Shown here one piece after another: positions 17,820-25,891 of a stretch of 64,000 bases of DNA. A program made the position numbers and the translations under genes. Position 1 is the stretch's first letter; each line of letters opens with the position of its first letter. The notes below the pieces were generated by a model that searched no databases, was not told the DNA's origin, and saw only the letters and a program-made list of their open reading frames with translations. The DNA is from Pseudomonas sp. Choline-02u-1 (lineage in GTDB: Bacteria > Pseudomonadota > Gammaproteobacteria > Pseudomonadales > Pseudomonadaceae): the NCBI RefSeq assembly GCF_002836515.1, contig NZ_PJBC01000060.1, positions 246,857-310,856 on the forward strand, in the 5' to 3' direction.

Positions 17820-19109
17820 TCACTGATTCAGATAACGCGCGACCATTGCCCGGTAGTTGCCATCCAGCGAATACCCGCCGACAACAATGGCGCCGTCCGT
17901 TTGCACGGCCAGGGAGTTGGCCGTATCGAGACTTCGGCCCAGTCGCGTGCGCAGCCAGCCGCTACCTTGGCCAAACGCTGGATCGAGGCTGCCATTGCGT
18001 TGATAGCGGGCGACCATGAAGTCCGCCTCGACCCCGCCGATGGTCGCCCCGACAGCGATAATTCGACCGTCGCTCATCAACTGGGCGGCGTTCCACTGGC
18101 AGCCACTGGGACCGATATCCAGCACTTGGGGCAGGCCATGGTGACAATGCGAGTCCGGACGGCCGTTGGCGTGCAGCACAAATGTCAGGCAGCGGATCGG
18201 ATCGCGGCTGCTGCCGAAACAAAGCAGCCTGTCGTCGGAGTCGATGATCTGACTGACCTGTGCGCTATTGCCGTGCGCCTTGAAGGCCAAGAAGCCGTCC
18301 ACGGCAAAGTGCTCATCCAGGCTTCCATCGGGGCGATACACCGCCAGCAGGCCTTGTTGCGGGAAGTCGATGGAACCTGCGACGACGATGCGCCCATCCT
18401 GCTTCAACAGCAGCGTGCTCAACCAGGTATTGAGCAGCAGGTGGCGGACCATGACAAATCCGCGCCCGTTGAACGATTCATCCAGACGGCCATCGGGCTG
18501 CAGACGAATCAGCATCCCGGCGTGATCGGCGAGGCTGAAATGATGGTTGGCGATCAGTACAATGCGGCCGTCTTCCTGCACCGCGAAATCACAGGCTTCG
18601 ACACCCGGCACGCCCGGCGGCAACCAGTTGTCGCGGGTGCCGATGGACAGTTCGCCGGGAAGCCGCACGACCTGGAAGCCGTCATCGCCAAAGGTTCGGT
18701 CTGGTTGGCCGTTGGCATCAAACAGGGCGAGGGCGGGCAGGGTGCGATGGGCGTTTTCATAATGCAGGCCCGCCAGCAGCGTCCTCCCGTCAGGTAACAC
18801 CTGAACCTTGCCGGCCCTGGCCTCGAAATCTCCGACGAAGCTGCCGATCACGCTGCCCTGACTGCCAAAGGACAAATCCGCCGAACCATCGGCCAGCAGC
18901 CGCGCCACGCCAAAACGACTGCCTCTTGGCGTGCCAACCTTGGCGGCGACCAGAATCCGTCCCTGTGCATCAAGCGCGACATGCTGGGTCTGGCTGGACA
19001 GACTGCCGGCGAAGTACACCTGCGCGATACCGCCAATAGCGAACGACAGGTCGAGCGAGCCGGAGTTGTTCCATGCAGTGGGCAGCGCATAAGTGTTCAG
19101 GGTAGTCAT
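17820..19109 (-). CDS. Delta-60 repeat domain protein
   Basis: About 429 residues made of delta-60 repeats, the roughly 55-residue units with the phrase G-x-L-D-x-x-F-G. Visible units: SLDLSFAIGGI, SADLSFGSQGS, QPDRTFGDDGF, RLDESFNGRGF, SLDEHFAVDGF, RPDSHCHHGL (degenerate) and SLDPAFGQGSG, alternating with DGRILV/DGRTLLAG strands. The fold is expected to resemble a beta-propeller. There is no signal peptide, so it is either cytoplasmic or exported by another route; the role is unknown. The start at 19109 has GGAGAC 8 nt upstream; an upstream in-frame ATG at 19175 lacks one. Confidence 0.88.
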   Translation of the reverse strand: MTTLNTYALPTAWNNSGSLDLSFAIGGIAQVYFAGSLSSQTQHVALDAQGRILVAAKVGTPRGSRFGVARLLADGSADLSFGSQGSVIGSFVGDFEARAGKVQVLPDGRTLLAGLHYENAHRTLPALALFDANGQPDRTFGDDGFQVVRLPGELSIGTRDNWLPPGVPGVEACDFAVQEDGRIVLIANHHFSLADHAGMLIRLQPDGRLDESFNGRGFVMVRHLLLNTWLSTLLLKQDGRIVVAGSIDFPQQGLLAVYRPDGSLDEHFAVDGFLAFKAHGNSAQVSQIIDSDDRLLCFGSSRDPIRCLTFVLHANGRPDSHCHHGLPQVLDIGPSGCQWNAAQLMSDGRIIAVGATIGGVEADFMVARYQRNGSLDPAFGQGSGWLRTRLGRSLDTANSLAVQTDGAIVVGGYSLDGNYRAMVARYLNQ

Positions 19110-19319
19110 GCACGCGTCTCCTTGCGAGTGAACCGATACCCAGTGATTGGGAGGCTGACTGCACGAGCGAAACATTCAATCCCTGAACCGCAAGAAGTAC
19201 AACTGGGCAAATCAACAGAACGACGGTCGCACTGTGCCAGAACAGTGTCTTGTTGAACCAGTCGCAAGCGAGCCAAGTATTCAAGCAACCTGACCCGGGA
19301 ACTAACGGTTTCCGGCAAT

Positions 19320-19356
19320 AACAAGGGCGGATGACTTCAAGTCATCCGCCCTTGTT
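19320..19356. terminator. Perfect 18-bp inverted repeat, probable terminator
   Basis: The 37-nt palindrome has 18-bp arms AACAAGGGCGGATGACTT and its exact complement around one base. It sits 6 nt past the stop codon of the gene at 19363-19629. The stem ends in CTTGTT rather than a long U run, so efficiency is uncertain; it could act in both directions. Confidence 0.7.
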
Positions 19357-19362
19357 CGATCA

Positions 19363-19629
19363 TCAGTGTGGCATCGACCAGGATTGCAACAGGTGGCCGT
19401 CTTCGCTTAGTTCGGCGCGGGCCTGCTGCAGCAGTTGCTCAAGTTGCGCCGGATCAGAGTAGGCGCTGCTCGGAATCTGTTTGCGACCGATGTGGGAATT
19501 GGTGCGGTCGACGACGGTCAGGCTCAGTTCGCCATTGCCGTCTTGTGGCGCCCAGGCCACGCACTGGAAAGGCTTGAACGCGTGGTTGGCAATCAAAAGG
19601 GCTTCGTTGATACGGAGCGGGGCAGTCAT
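19363..19629 (-). CDS. Small conserved protein of unknown function
   Basis: 88 residues, MTAPLRINEALLIANHAFKP to HLLQSWSMPH, with an N-terminal alpha/beta region (FQCVAWAPQDGNGELSLTVVDRTNSHIGRKQIP) and a C-terminal helix (DPAQLEQLLQQARAELSEDG). There is no signal or membrane segment. AGAGAG lies upstream of the ATG and a palindrome closes the unit. I recognise only a Pseudomonas conserved hypothetical. It is divergent from the sigma-54 regulator across a 318-nt AT-rich gap. Confidence 0.75.
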   Translation of the reverse strand: MTAPLRINEALLIANHAFKPFQCVAWAPQDGNGELSLTVVDRTNSHIGRKQIPSSAYSDPAQLEQLLQQARAELSEDGHLLQSWSMPH

Positions 19630-19947
19630 GGGTTCTTCTCTCTATTAGCGCCCAATCAAGTGATGTGCCGTCGGTTGGGCTTACCGTGCGGCGGGTTACT
19701 TGTACTGATGCACGCAACCGGGGGGTGGGTCACAAATGACACAAAGATTTTTAACTTAAGTGCGCGCGAATCAAGATCATTAAATAGTCGATAGCTAACT
19801 AACAACTGCAGTTCTTATAACTACTTTCACACCTCGCCTATAAGCAATCGGTACAAGCCTGCGTCAATATCTTGCTAGTGTTACAACCGGGTCTGCCAAA
19901 CGACTGTTTTTACGATCATTTATCAAATTTGGCGCCAAGGAACAGTC
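19630..19947. promoter_or_regulatory. AT-rich divergent intergenic region before the sigma-54 regulator
   Basis: This 318-nt gap has no gene. It is clearly more AT-rich than its surroundings from about 19730 to 19930, as expected for promoters. A perfect 10-bp palindrome TTGGCGCCAA at 19929-19938 lies directly before the AAGGAA ribosome site of the regulator and could be an autoregulatory or mRNA structural element. No convincing -24/-12 or -35/-10 pair stood out. Confidence 0.5.
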
Positions 19948-21273
19948 ATGAGCGAAGCGCCTGCGTCGAGACGTTTACTGGTGGTCGATCCCTGCGACGA
20001 CTGCCATCGCCTGTTGCCCGGATTGCGCGCCGTGGGCTGGGATGTCGACAGTTGCAATTTGGAAAACGCCGCCGCTCGCGCCTGTGATGTCGGCCTGCTG
20101 CGCCTGCAACCTTTTCATCTGGAGCGTCCCGAGGCGGTCAAAGAGCTGATCAGCCGCAGCGGCACCGAGTGGATCGCCGTGCTCAACCAGGAAGTCCTGC
20201 GTTTACAGAATGTCGGTGACTTCGTCTGTGAATGGTTTTTCGATTTCCACACCTTGCCCTTCGATGTTTCACGCGTCCAGGTAACCCTCGGCCGCGCGTT
20301 CGGCATGGCGCGCTTGCGCGGGCAGGGGACGATCCATGTCGACCAACCCGAACACGAATTGCTCGGCGACAGCAAACCGATCCGCGAACTGCGCAAACTG
20401 CTGAGCAAACTGGCGCCCACCGAGTCACCCGTGCTGATTCGCGGTGAAAGCGGCACTGGCAAGGAACTGGTCGCCCGCACGCTGCATCGTCAATCCCAGC
20501 GCCATAACAAACCATTCGTAGCGATCAATTGCGGGGCAATTCCCGAGCACCTGATCCAGTCCGAATTGTTTGGCCATGAGAAAGGCGCTTTTACCGGCGC
20601 GCATCAGCGCAAGGTCGGGCGCATCGAAGCCGCCAATGGCGGCACGTTGTTCCTCGATGAAATTGGCGATCTACCGCTGGAACTGCAAGCCAGTCTGCTG
20701 CGTTTTCTCCAGGAAAAGCACATCGAGCGGGTAGGCGGCAGTCAGCCGATACCGGTGGATGTACGCGTGCTGGCAGCAACTCACGTTGACCTGGAAGCAG
20801 CGATCGAGAAGAAGCGTTTTCGCGAAGACCTGTATTACCGGCTCAACGTCCTGCAAGTGGTGACCGCGCCCCTTCGCGAACGCCATGGCGACCTGTCGAT
20901 GCTGGCCAACCACTTTTCGCATTTCTACAGCCATGAAACCGGGCGCCGGCCTCGTAGCTTCAGCGAGGATGCGTTGATCGCGATGGGCAAGCATGACTGG
21001 CCGGGAAATGTGCGCGAGCTGGCTAACCGGGTAAGGCGCGGTTTGGTTTTGGCGGAGGGGCGGCAGATTGAAGCCCGGGATCTGGGATTGATCAGTCAGC
21101 ATTCCATTGCTACCCCAATGGGCACGCTGGAGGATTACAAAACCCGGGCGGAACGGCAGGCGTTGTGTGATGTGTTGAATAGGCACAGTGACAATTTGAG
21201 TGTGGCCGCGAAAGTCCTCGGAGTTTCGCGGCCTACTTTTTATCGGTTGTTGCACAAGCATCAGATTCGTTGA
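19948..21273 (+). CDS. Sigma-54-dependent enhancer-binding regulator with VpsR-like N-terminal domain
   Basis: 441 residues. The N-terminal domain (1-125) starts RRLLVVDPCDDCHRLL and is receiver-like but degenerate, of the VpsR type. The AAA+ domain has Walker A GESGTGKE (166-173), the sigma-54 contact loop GAFTGA (213-218), Walker B GGTLFLDEIGDLP (231-243) and R-finger region REDLYYRLNVL. A Fis-type helix-turn-helix closes it (LSVAAKVLGVSRPTFYRLL). All elements for sigma-54 activation are intact. It converges on the fap operon, whose promoter has a -24/-12 match, so it is a good candidate activator of amyloid production. The N-terminal signal may be c-di-GMP as in VpsR, which is inference. 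Confidence 0.9.
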   Translation: MSEAPASRRLLVVDPCDDCHRLLPGLRAVGWDVDSCNLENAAARACDVGLLRLQPFHLERPEAVKELISRSGTEWIAVLNQEVLRLQNVGDFVCEWFFDFHTLPFDVSRVQVTLGRAFGMARLRGQGTIHVDQPEHELLGDSKPIRELRKLLSKLAPTESPVLIRGESGTGKELVARTLHRQSQRHNKPFVAINCGAIPEHLIQSELFGHEKGAFTGAHQRKVGRIEAANGGTLFLDEIGDLPLELQASLLRFLQEKHIERVGGSQPIPVDVRVLAATHVDLEAAIEKKRFREDLYYRLNVLQVVTAPLRERHGDLSMLANHFSHFYSHETGRRPRSFSEDALIAMGKHDWPGNVRELANRVRRGLVLAEGRQIEARDLGLISQHSIATPMGTLEDYKTRAERQALCDVLNRHSDNLSVAAKVLGVSRPTFYRLLHKHQIR

Positions 21274-21289
21274 TTAGCTGAAGATCAAC

Positions 21290-21350
21290 GGATCGCAACC
21301 TTCTGCAGCTCCTGCACGGAACAATGTAAGAGCTGCCGAAGGATGCGATC
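21290..21350. repeat. Imperfect inverted repeat between convergent regulator and fapF
   Basis: Arms GGATCGCAACCTTCTGCAG.. (21290-21316) and TGTAAGAGCTGCCGAAGG.. (21325-21350) pair imperfectly. The ends match the Pseudomonas GAGCTGCCGAAGG-TGCGATCTTTT repeat, the same family as the hairpin at 8463-8542. Located between two convergent genes it may serve as a transcription barrier. Confidence 0.7.
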
Positions 21351-21362
21351 TTTTGCTTTGCG

Positions 21363-22679
21363 TTAGAAGTAATACGGGAATTTCAGGCTGAACGAAAAGT
21401 CCGGTGCATCATCGGTCATGCCAATCGACAAGTTAGGCACGATCGTCAGGTTGTCCGTGGCTGCAATGGTCATGCCGACGTTGAAGTAACCGGCGTTGGC
21501 GTCACTCGACACTACCGACTCCCAATCACCGCCGTCCTGCTTCAGCTTGCTTTTGCGCTGCACCAGATCGGAGACCGAGAACGACATACTCATCTTCTCA
21601 TTGAGTGCGAAGGCGATACCGGCGCCGATCTGGAAGCTGTCGCCGATGCGCACTTTGCCTGGGGTTTTCTGATTGATGGTGGAGCTGATGTCGTCGAACG
21701 ACTCTTCGAGGTTGTGCGTGTAGGAAAGGCTGCCGAACAGCACCGCCGGGTCGAAGGTCTTGACCAGCGAGATGCCTGGGGTGATCGACCAGACGCCGTT
21801 GCCGGTGGGCAGGGTATCGGGGACGAACAGGTTGGAGTTGGCATCGGTCTGGCGCAGTTTGATGCCGAACGGGTCTTTGCCGGTTGGCGCCTTGACGCGC
21901 AGGGTGACAACGGCGTCCGGGGTATTGACCGACTCGTCGAGGAACTTGTAGGCGATACCGAAGTTGACGTCGCCAATGGTTGGATCCTTGGTCACGGTTT
22001 CTTCAGTAGTGACACCGGCCGCGCCCTGGTTGCCGCCACCGGATTGGTAAGTCGACTCGCGGTACACCACCGGCACGTTCAGATCGAACTGCCAGCGGTT
22101 GTCGAAGTTATAGCGGCCGGTGAGGTCCAGGGTCCAGGTGTCGGCCTTGATCCGGTCGAGGTTGATGTTGCCGAGGAAGATTGAATCCAGCGCAAGGAAA
22201 CCGTTGAGGATCAACTGGCGGGTGTCGTAGCGCGAATAGGTCAGGCCGGTTTCGACGCTGAACTTGCCCCCACCGAAGAAGCCGCTGGCTTCGTCATACA
22301 GGTTGGAAACACTCTGCGCCGGTTGCGAATCGTCGGCCAGCGATTGACCGTAGGAAGCACCGCTGCCCCCGGCGGCGCCTCCCGATGCAGCGGCCGCACC
22401 GGTGCCTGTGGCGGCTCCGGCGGCGACGCGATTGCCTTTCATGTCGGACGGCGATTTGGCCAGCCGTTTTGGCGGTGGGGCGGCGGGTTGTTCTTCTACC
22501 TGGCGGACCCGTTGTTCAAGTACCGCCAGGGCTTGTTGTTGTACTTCGTATCGTTGTTTCAGTTCCAGAAGTTCCCGTTTCAGGGCTTCTACGTCGGCGT
22601 CGGGTGCTGCTTGCAGCATTGCCGCCGGAAGAAGGGTACTCAAACACACTGCAGCACGCAGTGATACTGATCGATACAT
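21363..22679 (-). CDS. fapF: FapF, outer-membrane amyloid secretion channel
   Basis: 438 residues. Signal peptide about 1-24 (ends AMLQA). A helical N-terminal coiled coil follows (27-65, ADVEALKRELLELKQRYEVQQQ...), then a Pro/Ala/Gly-rich linker and a beta-barrel from about residue 130 to the terminal Tyr-Phe (KFPYYF). This matches FapF, which forms a trimeric outer-membrane channel with a helical N-terminal plug-gating region and exports Fap subunits. It is the last gene of fapABCDEF, 45 nt after fapE. The Gly/Ala/Ser-rich stretch around residue 70-110 is somewhat expanded. Confidence 0.95.
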   Translation of the reverse strand: MYRSVSLRAAVCLSTLLPAAMLQAAPDADVEALKRELLELKQRYEVQQQALAVLEQRVRQVEEQPAAPPPKRLAKSPSDMKGNRVAAGAATGTGAAAASGGAAGGSGASYGQSLADDSQPAQSVSNLYDEASGFFGGGKFSVETGLTYSRYDTRQLILNGFLALDSIFLGNINLDRIKADTWTLDLTGRYNFDNRWQFDLNVPVVYRESTYQSGGGNQGAAGVTTEETVTKDPTIGDVNFGIAYKFLDESVNTPDAVVTLRVKAPTGKDPFGIKLRQTDANSNLFVPDTLPTGNGVWSITPGISLVKTFDPAVLFGSLSYTHNLEESFDDISSTINQKTPGKVRIGDSFQIGAGIAFALNEKMSMSFSVSDLVQRKSKLKQDGGDWESVVSSDANAGYFNVGMTIAATDNLTIVPNLSIGMTDDAPDFSFSLKFPYYF

Positions 22680-22724
22680 GAATAAGCCGTCCCTTTAAGC
22701 CCAATGATCGAGACTCAGCGTAGT

Positions 22725-23471
22725 TCAATATCCGATATTGCGTAGGGCCCCGAGTTGAGTCAGGTTGCAGTCCAGTGCACCGGCGCTTCTGCCGTTATTG
22801 TTAAGTACGACGTTGAGTTGCGTGAGGTTGTTGACCACGTTGGCGCTGCCCAGCAAGCGGGTGTTCTGCAGCAGCCCGCCCTGCGCGACCTGTTGCAGCG
22901 CGGTGCCTTGGTTGCCGCTGGCCTGAATCGCCATTTGCACGCCACCGCCATTGGCTGAAACCGCAACACTGCCGGCGCCGTTGCTGCCGGTAATGGTCTG
23001 ACCGGCGACGAGCGCCTGACCTTGCGACGGCGCCAGTGCCGGCGCCTGACTGGCTTCGCTGACATTGATCGCGACATTGTTGTTGGCGGTGTTGCTATCG
23101 CCCGCCGCGCGCACGCTTTGGGTCACGCCTTGCGTGCTGTTGAGGCCGGCGCCGCCGATGACAGTGCCGGTGCCCAAGGTGGGCGTGCTGCCGTTGCCCG
23201 ACTCCTTGATGGTCGAGACATAGAACTCCGGTTTGACGGTTGCAGCCTGGATCTGCATCGAGGTTGCGGCCCCGATCAAGTCGCCGCTGGCGTTGCGCCA
23301 AGTGCTGCTCATGACAATGCCGAAGCTGATGATCCGCCCCGGCATGACGTAACGACCGCGCAGCTCGGCGAGCTCCTGGTCTTTGATTTCGATGGGCTTG
23401 AATCCGGCATGGGCAAAACCTGACGCACTCGCGGCCAGGCAGGCGGCGGCCAGCCAGTATGAGGTTTTCAT
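22725..23471 (-). CDS. fapE: FapE, minor amyloid component
   Basis: 248 residues with a Sec signal peptide (1-22, ending GFAHA). The order is typical of FapE: a conserved N-terminal globular part (KPIEIKDQELAELRGRYVMPGRIISFGIVMSSTW), then low-complexity Asn/Gln/Ala-rich sequence, ending LDCNLTQLGALRNIGY. FapE is found as a minor part of Fap fibrils and is secreted. The single Cys near the C-terminus is conserved here. It lies 43 nt after fapD and 45 nt before fapF, all on one strand. Confidence 0.94.
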   Translation of the reverse strand: MKTSYWLAAACLAASASGFAHAGFKPIEIKDQELAELRGRYVMPGRIISFGIVMSSTWRNASGDLIGAATSMQIQAATVKPEFYVSTIKESGNGSTPTLGTGTVIGGAGLNSTQGVTQSVRAAGDSNTANNNVAINVSEASQAPALAPSQGQALVAGQTITGSNGAGSVAVSANGGGVQMAIQASGNQGTALQQVAQGGLLQNTRLLGSANVVNNLTQLNVVLNNNGRSAGALDCNLTQLGALRNIGY

Positions 23472-23514
23472 CTGCAGCTCCCGGGACGTCCAGTCCCATT
23501 CTCTAACTCGGCGA

Positions 23515-24195
23515 TTAAAAGAAGTCGCTCTGAATGAACCCGAAATCCATCAATTCCGCATCTTTGACCGGGTTGAAACCGTCCAGCGAGTTCTTCGCCG
23601 TCAGCGGCACCGGAGGGCTGCGCAAGGCGTTGGCCTTGTCGTAACCGGGGCCGACGATGGCAAAGACAATGCCGTTCCAACCTTTGACAAAGTCATCGTG
23701 CTTGTAGCGCTTGTGACCCAGAACCGGATCACCGATGTAGACCCAGTCCTTGTCCGAACGCTGCAGGACGACGAAGTGCTTGTAGCCGCGAATGTCCATC
23801 AGAACCACCACCGGAATGGTCACCGCTTCGAGTTTCTCGGGCGGGATCCGGTAACCACGGGCGCGCATGCCGATACTTTCTACGTAGCGCTTCATGTCGA
23901 GCATGGAAAAACCCTGGGTTCGCACCAGGTCCTGGTCAGCGTGGACCAGCATGCCTTTGATGATGTGCTCCTCATCGACGTCGAGCCAATAGGCCTGGCG
24001 CAGGACCGTCGCCAGTGCAGCCGCGCCGCAGCTGAAATCGGTTTTCTGTTCGACGATGTCGGCAAACTTGCGCTCACGAATACTTTGCACGTCCTTGTAG
24101 ACCAGCACGCCACCCGGCAGGGCAGCGACGGGCATTTGCGCCGCCTGAGTCAGACCGCACAGACAAAGCAGAGCGAGGAGGGCAGGAGTCCGCAT
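23515..24195 (-). CDS. fapD: FapD, C39-family cysteine protease of the fap system
   Basis: 226 residues. Signal peptide about 1-19. The C39 peptidase triad is visible: C56 in KTDFSCGAAALATVLRQ, H140 in IRGYKHFVVLQRS and D156 in WVYIGDPVLGHKRY. FapD is a periplasmic protease needed for export of Fap proteins and acting on FapF or substrates. I start at 24195 (MRTPALLALLCLCGL), giving a proper signal peptide; the frame is open upstream to 24279 but would overlap fapC and cross the terminator hairpin. The ribosome site is weak, consistent with low expression relative to fapC. Confidence 0.95.
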   Translation of the reverse strand: MRTPALLALLCLCGLTQAAQMPVAALPGGVLVYKDVQSIRERKFADIVEQKTDFSCGAAALATVLRQAYWLDVDEEHIIKGMLVHADQDLVRTQGFSMLDMKRYVESIGMRARGYRIPPEKLEAVTIPVVVLMDIRGYKHFVVLQRSDKDWVYIGDPVLGHKRYKHDDFVKGWNGIVFAIVGPGYDKANALRSPPVPLTAKNSLDGFNPVKDAELMDFGFIQSDFF

Positions 24196-24222
24196 GATCG
24201 AATACGCCTGGTGGAACCTGGG

Positions 24223-24246
24223 AAAAAGCCCCGTTGCCGGGGCTTT
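24223..24246 (-). terminator. Intrinsic terminator/attenuator between fapC and fapD
   Basis: A perfect 9-bp stem (AAAGCCCCG/CGGGGCTTT) with 4-nt loop, followed in the leftward direction by five U residues, lies in the 65-nt gap between fapC and fapD. As a partial terminator it would make fapABC mRNA far more abundant than fapDEF. Confidence 0.85.
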
Positions 24247-24260
24247 CGTTTCGATCGCGA

Positions 24261-25244
24261 TTACATGCAGGCCTTGCAACCTGCAGCGATGGACAGCGAG
24301 TTGCTTTGTTGGTTGCCGACACCGGCCGAGACGTTGGCTCCACCGTTACCGGAGAAGTTGTTCATCGAGTTGGTCATGTTGGCGTTGTTGACGACAGGGG
24401 TTTTCCAGCCGTCTTTGGTCAGCACTTGTTGGGTGGTGACGCCAGCGAGGCCAAAAGTACCCACGGCTTCGAACTTGGCTTTTTGATCATCGTTACCGCC
24501 GTGGCCGCCGCCACGGTTACCCCAACCGCCATGGTTGTCGTCTTCGATGGTCGCGGTGCCTTTGGCTTTGAACGTGCCAGCGGCTGCATAAGTACCGGTA
24601 AGGGTGTCGGTTTTGTATGCCTGCACGCCTTTGTTTTCTACAACCAGGCCAGTCGAGGACTGGTTGGCTGAGGCTGCAGCGGTGGCTACACGACCGCCGG
24701 ACACAGCGATGGCGAGGTTGTTTTTCTGTTGGTTGAAGTTGCCCGAGCTCACGTTGATGCCGATGTTGCCCGAACCGTTGTTGCCGGCATTGTTGAGCGT
24801 GGCGTTGTTGAAGGTGGAGGAGTTTTTCACGTAGTTGTTGTTGTTCACCTGAGTCGCGCTCGAGGCTGCAACAGCATTGCCGAAGATGAAGCTTTCGTCA
24901 GCGGTGGCCAGCGCCGCAGCGTTGTCCTGTTGGTTGCCGTCGCCGGCTGCAACGTTGGCGCCCATGTTGCCGTTGGAGCCGTTGAGCGAGTCGCTGGCAT
25001 TGGCGTTGTTCAGGGTGCCCTGGTTTTTTACCACGTTGCCGTCGCTGTTTTGCGCGTCGAGTACAGCGGCGCCAGCGCCTGCGGTGATCTGCAGCAGTTG
25101 TTCAAGGTTGGGTCCCTGAGGCTGGCCGTGACCATTGCCGTGACCATTGCCATGCCCGTTACCACGACCGTCGGCCTGTGCTGCCATTGCCATCACTGCT
25201 GCGAGTGCGAAAACCAGTGGTTTGAGAGCCATTGTAGGTTTCAT
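24261..25244 (-). CDS. fapC: FapC, major functional amyloid subunit
   Basis: 327 residues. Signal peptide about 1-24, then a GNGH triple repeat (29-39). Three imperfect Asn/Gln/Gly repeats follow the FapC pattern: R1 about 68-113 (GTLNNANASDSLNGSNGNMG..GDGNQQDN), R2 about 133-182 (STFNNATLNNAGNNGSGNIG..GNFNQQKN) and R3 about 282-320 (VVNNANMTNSMNNFSGNGG..GVGNQQSN). Linker 1 is short (114-132); linker 2 is long (183-281). The protein ends with the family CxxC, CKAC (323-326). It is the main fibril subunit of biofilm amyloid. GGAGAA stands 7 nt before the ATG, a strong site suited to high output. Confidence 0.97.
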   Translation of the reverse strand: MKPTMALKPLVFALAAVMAMAAQADGRGNGHGNGHGNGHGQPQGPNLEQLLQITAGAGAAVLDAQNSDGNVVKNQGTLNNANASDSLNGSNGNMGANVAAGDGNQQDNAAALATADESFIFGNAVAASSATQVNNNNYVKNSSTFNNATLNNAGNNGSGNIGINVSSGNFNQQKNNLAIAVSGGRVATAAASANQSSTGLVVENKGVQAYKTDTLTGTYAAAGTFKAKGTATIEDDNHGGWGNRGGGHGGNDDQKAKFEAVGTFGLAGVTTQQVLTKDGWKTPVVNNANMTNSMNNFSGNGGANVSAGVGNQQSNSLSIAAGCKACM

Positions 25245-25317
25245 GGTTGTTTCTCCGTCGTGCTTATTAGTTGGTTAAGTGTTGGGACTTTTCTAATTGC
25301 ACTGCTTGGTGTTTGGG

Positions 25318-25890
25318 TCAGTCAGCGACCCGGATGCTCAGGGTGTTAGCCATGCGGTTCCCCACCCCGGCACTCTGGTTCACCTGAATTACCCCGCGGC
25401 TGCCGGTGAAGGCCTGATCACTGGTTGTGACCTGGCGACTGCCGATTGAGGTACCAGTTGCTCCTGAGCTCGGTAAAAACGCCACGTTCTGTTGCGAAAG
25501 GGCGCTGTCGTCAACGCTCTGCGGGCCGGCACTGATGCTGACCCGGGTAACGTTGGCCATTTGATTGTTGGCGCCGGCGCCCTGGTTCACGCCGAGGATG
25601 CCGTTGCCATTGCTGAAAGAGCTGCCGCCGATGTTGGCGCTCGCGTCGATGGCGCGGCTGGCGGGCGCGTCGATGTTCTGCCTGACGCGGGTGCTGGCAT
25701 GGGATTCGGTGCCGATGGCAATCGCCTTGACGTTGGCTTGTTGCATTTGATCGCCGGCGGCCTGGTTGACGTTGAAGTTGCCGCGATACTGCGCACCGGA
25801 ATCCTGAATATTTGCCTTGTTGACCGAAGCCGGATCGGCCATGGCGCTGGTGCAGCCGAGCAGGGCGAGAAGCAGCAGGGTGCGATTCAT
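25318..25890 (-). CDS. fapB: FapB, amyloid nucleator
   Basis: 190 residues with a signal peptide (about 1-18, ending SAMA). Three imperfect repeats share the motif VNQxAGxxxQMANV: NFNVNQAAGDQMQQANVKAI, ILGVNQGAGANNQMANVTRV and VIQVNQSAGVGNRMANTLSI. This is the minor subunit thought to nucleate FapC, like CsgB for curli. It begins 1 nt after the fapA stop codon, so translation is coupled, and is followed by a 73-nt gap before fapC. Confidence 0.95.
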   Translation of the reverse strand: MNRTLLLLALLGCTSAMADPASVNKANIQDSGAQYRGNFNVNQAAGDQMQQANVKAIAIGTESHASTRVRQNIDAPASRAIDASANIGGSSFSNGNGILGVNQGAGANNQMANVTRVSISAGPQSVDDSALSQQNVAFLPSSGATGTSIGSRQVTTSDQAFTGSRGVIQVNQSAGVGNRMANTLSIRVAD

Positions 25891-25891
25891 G

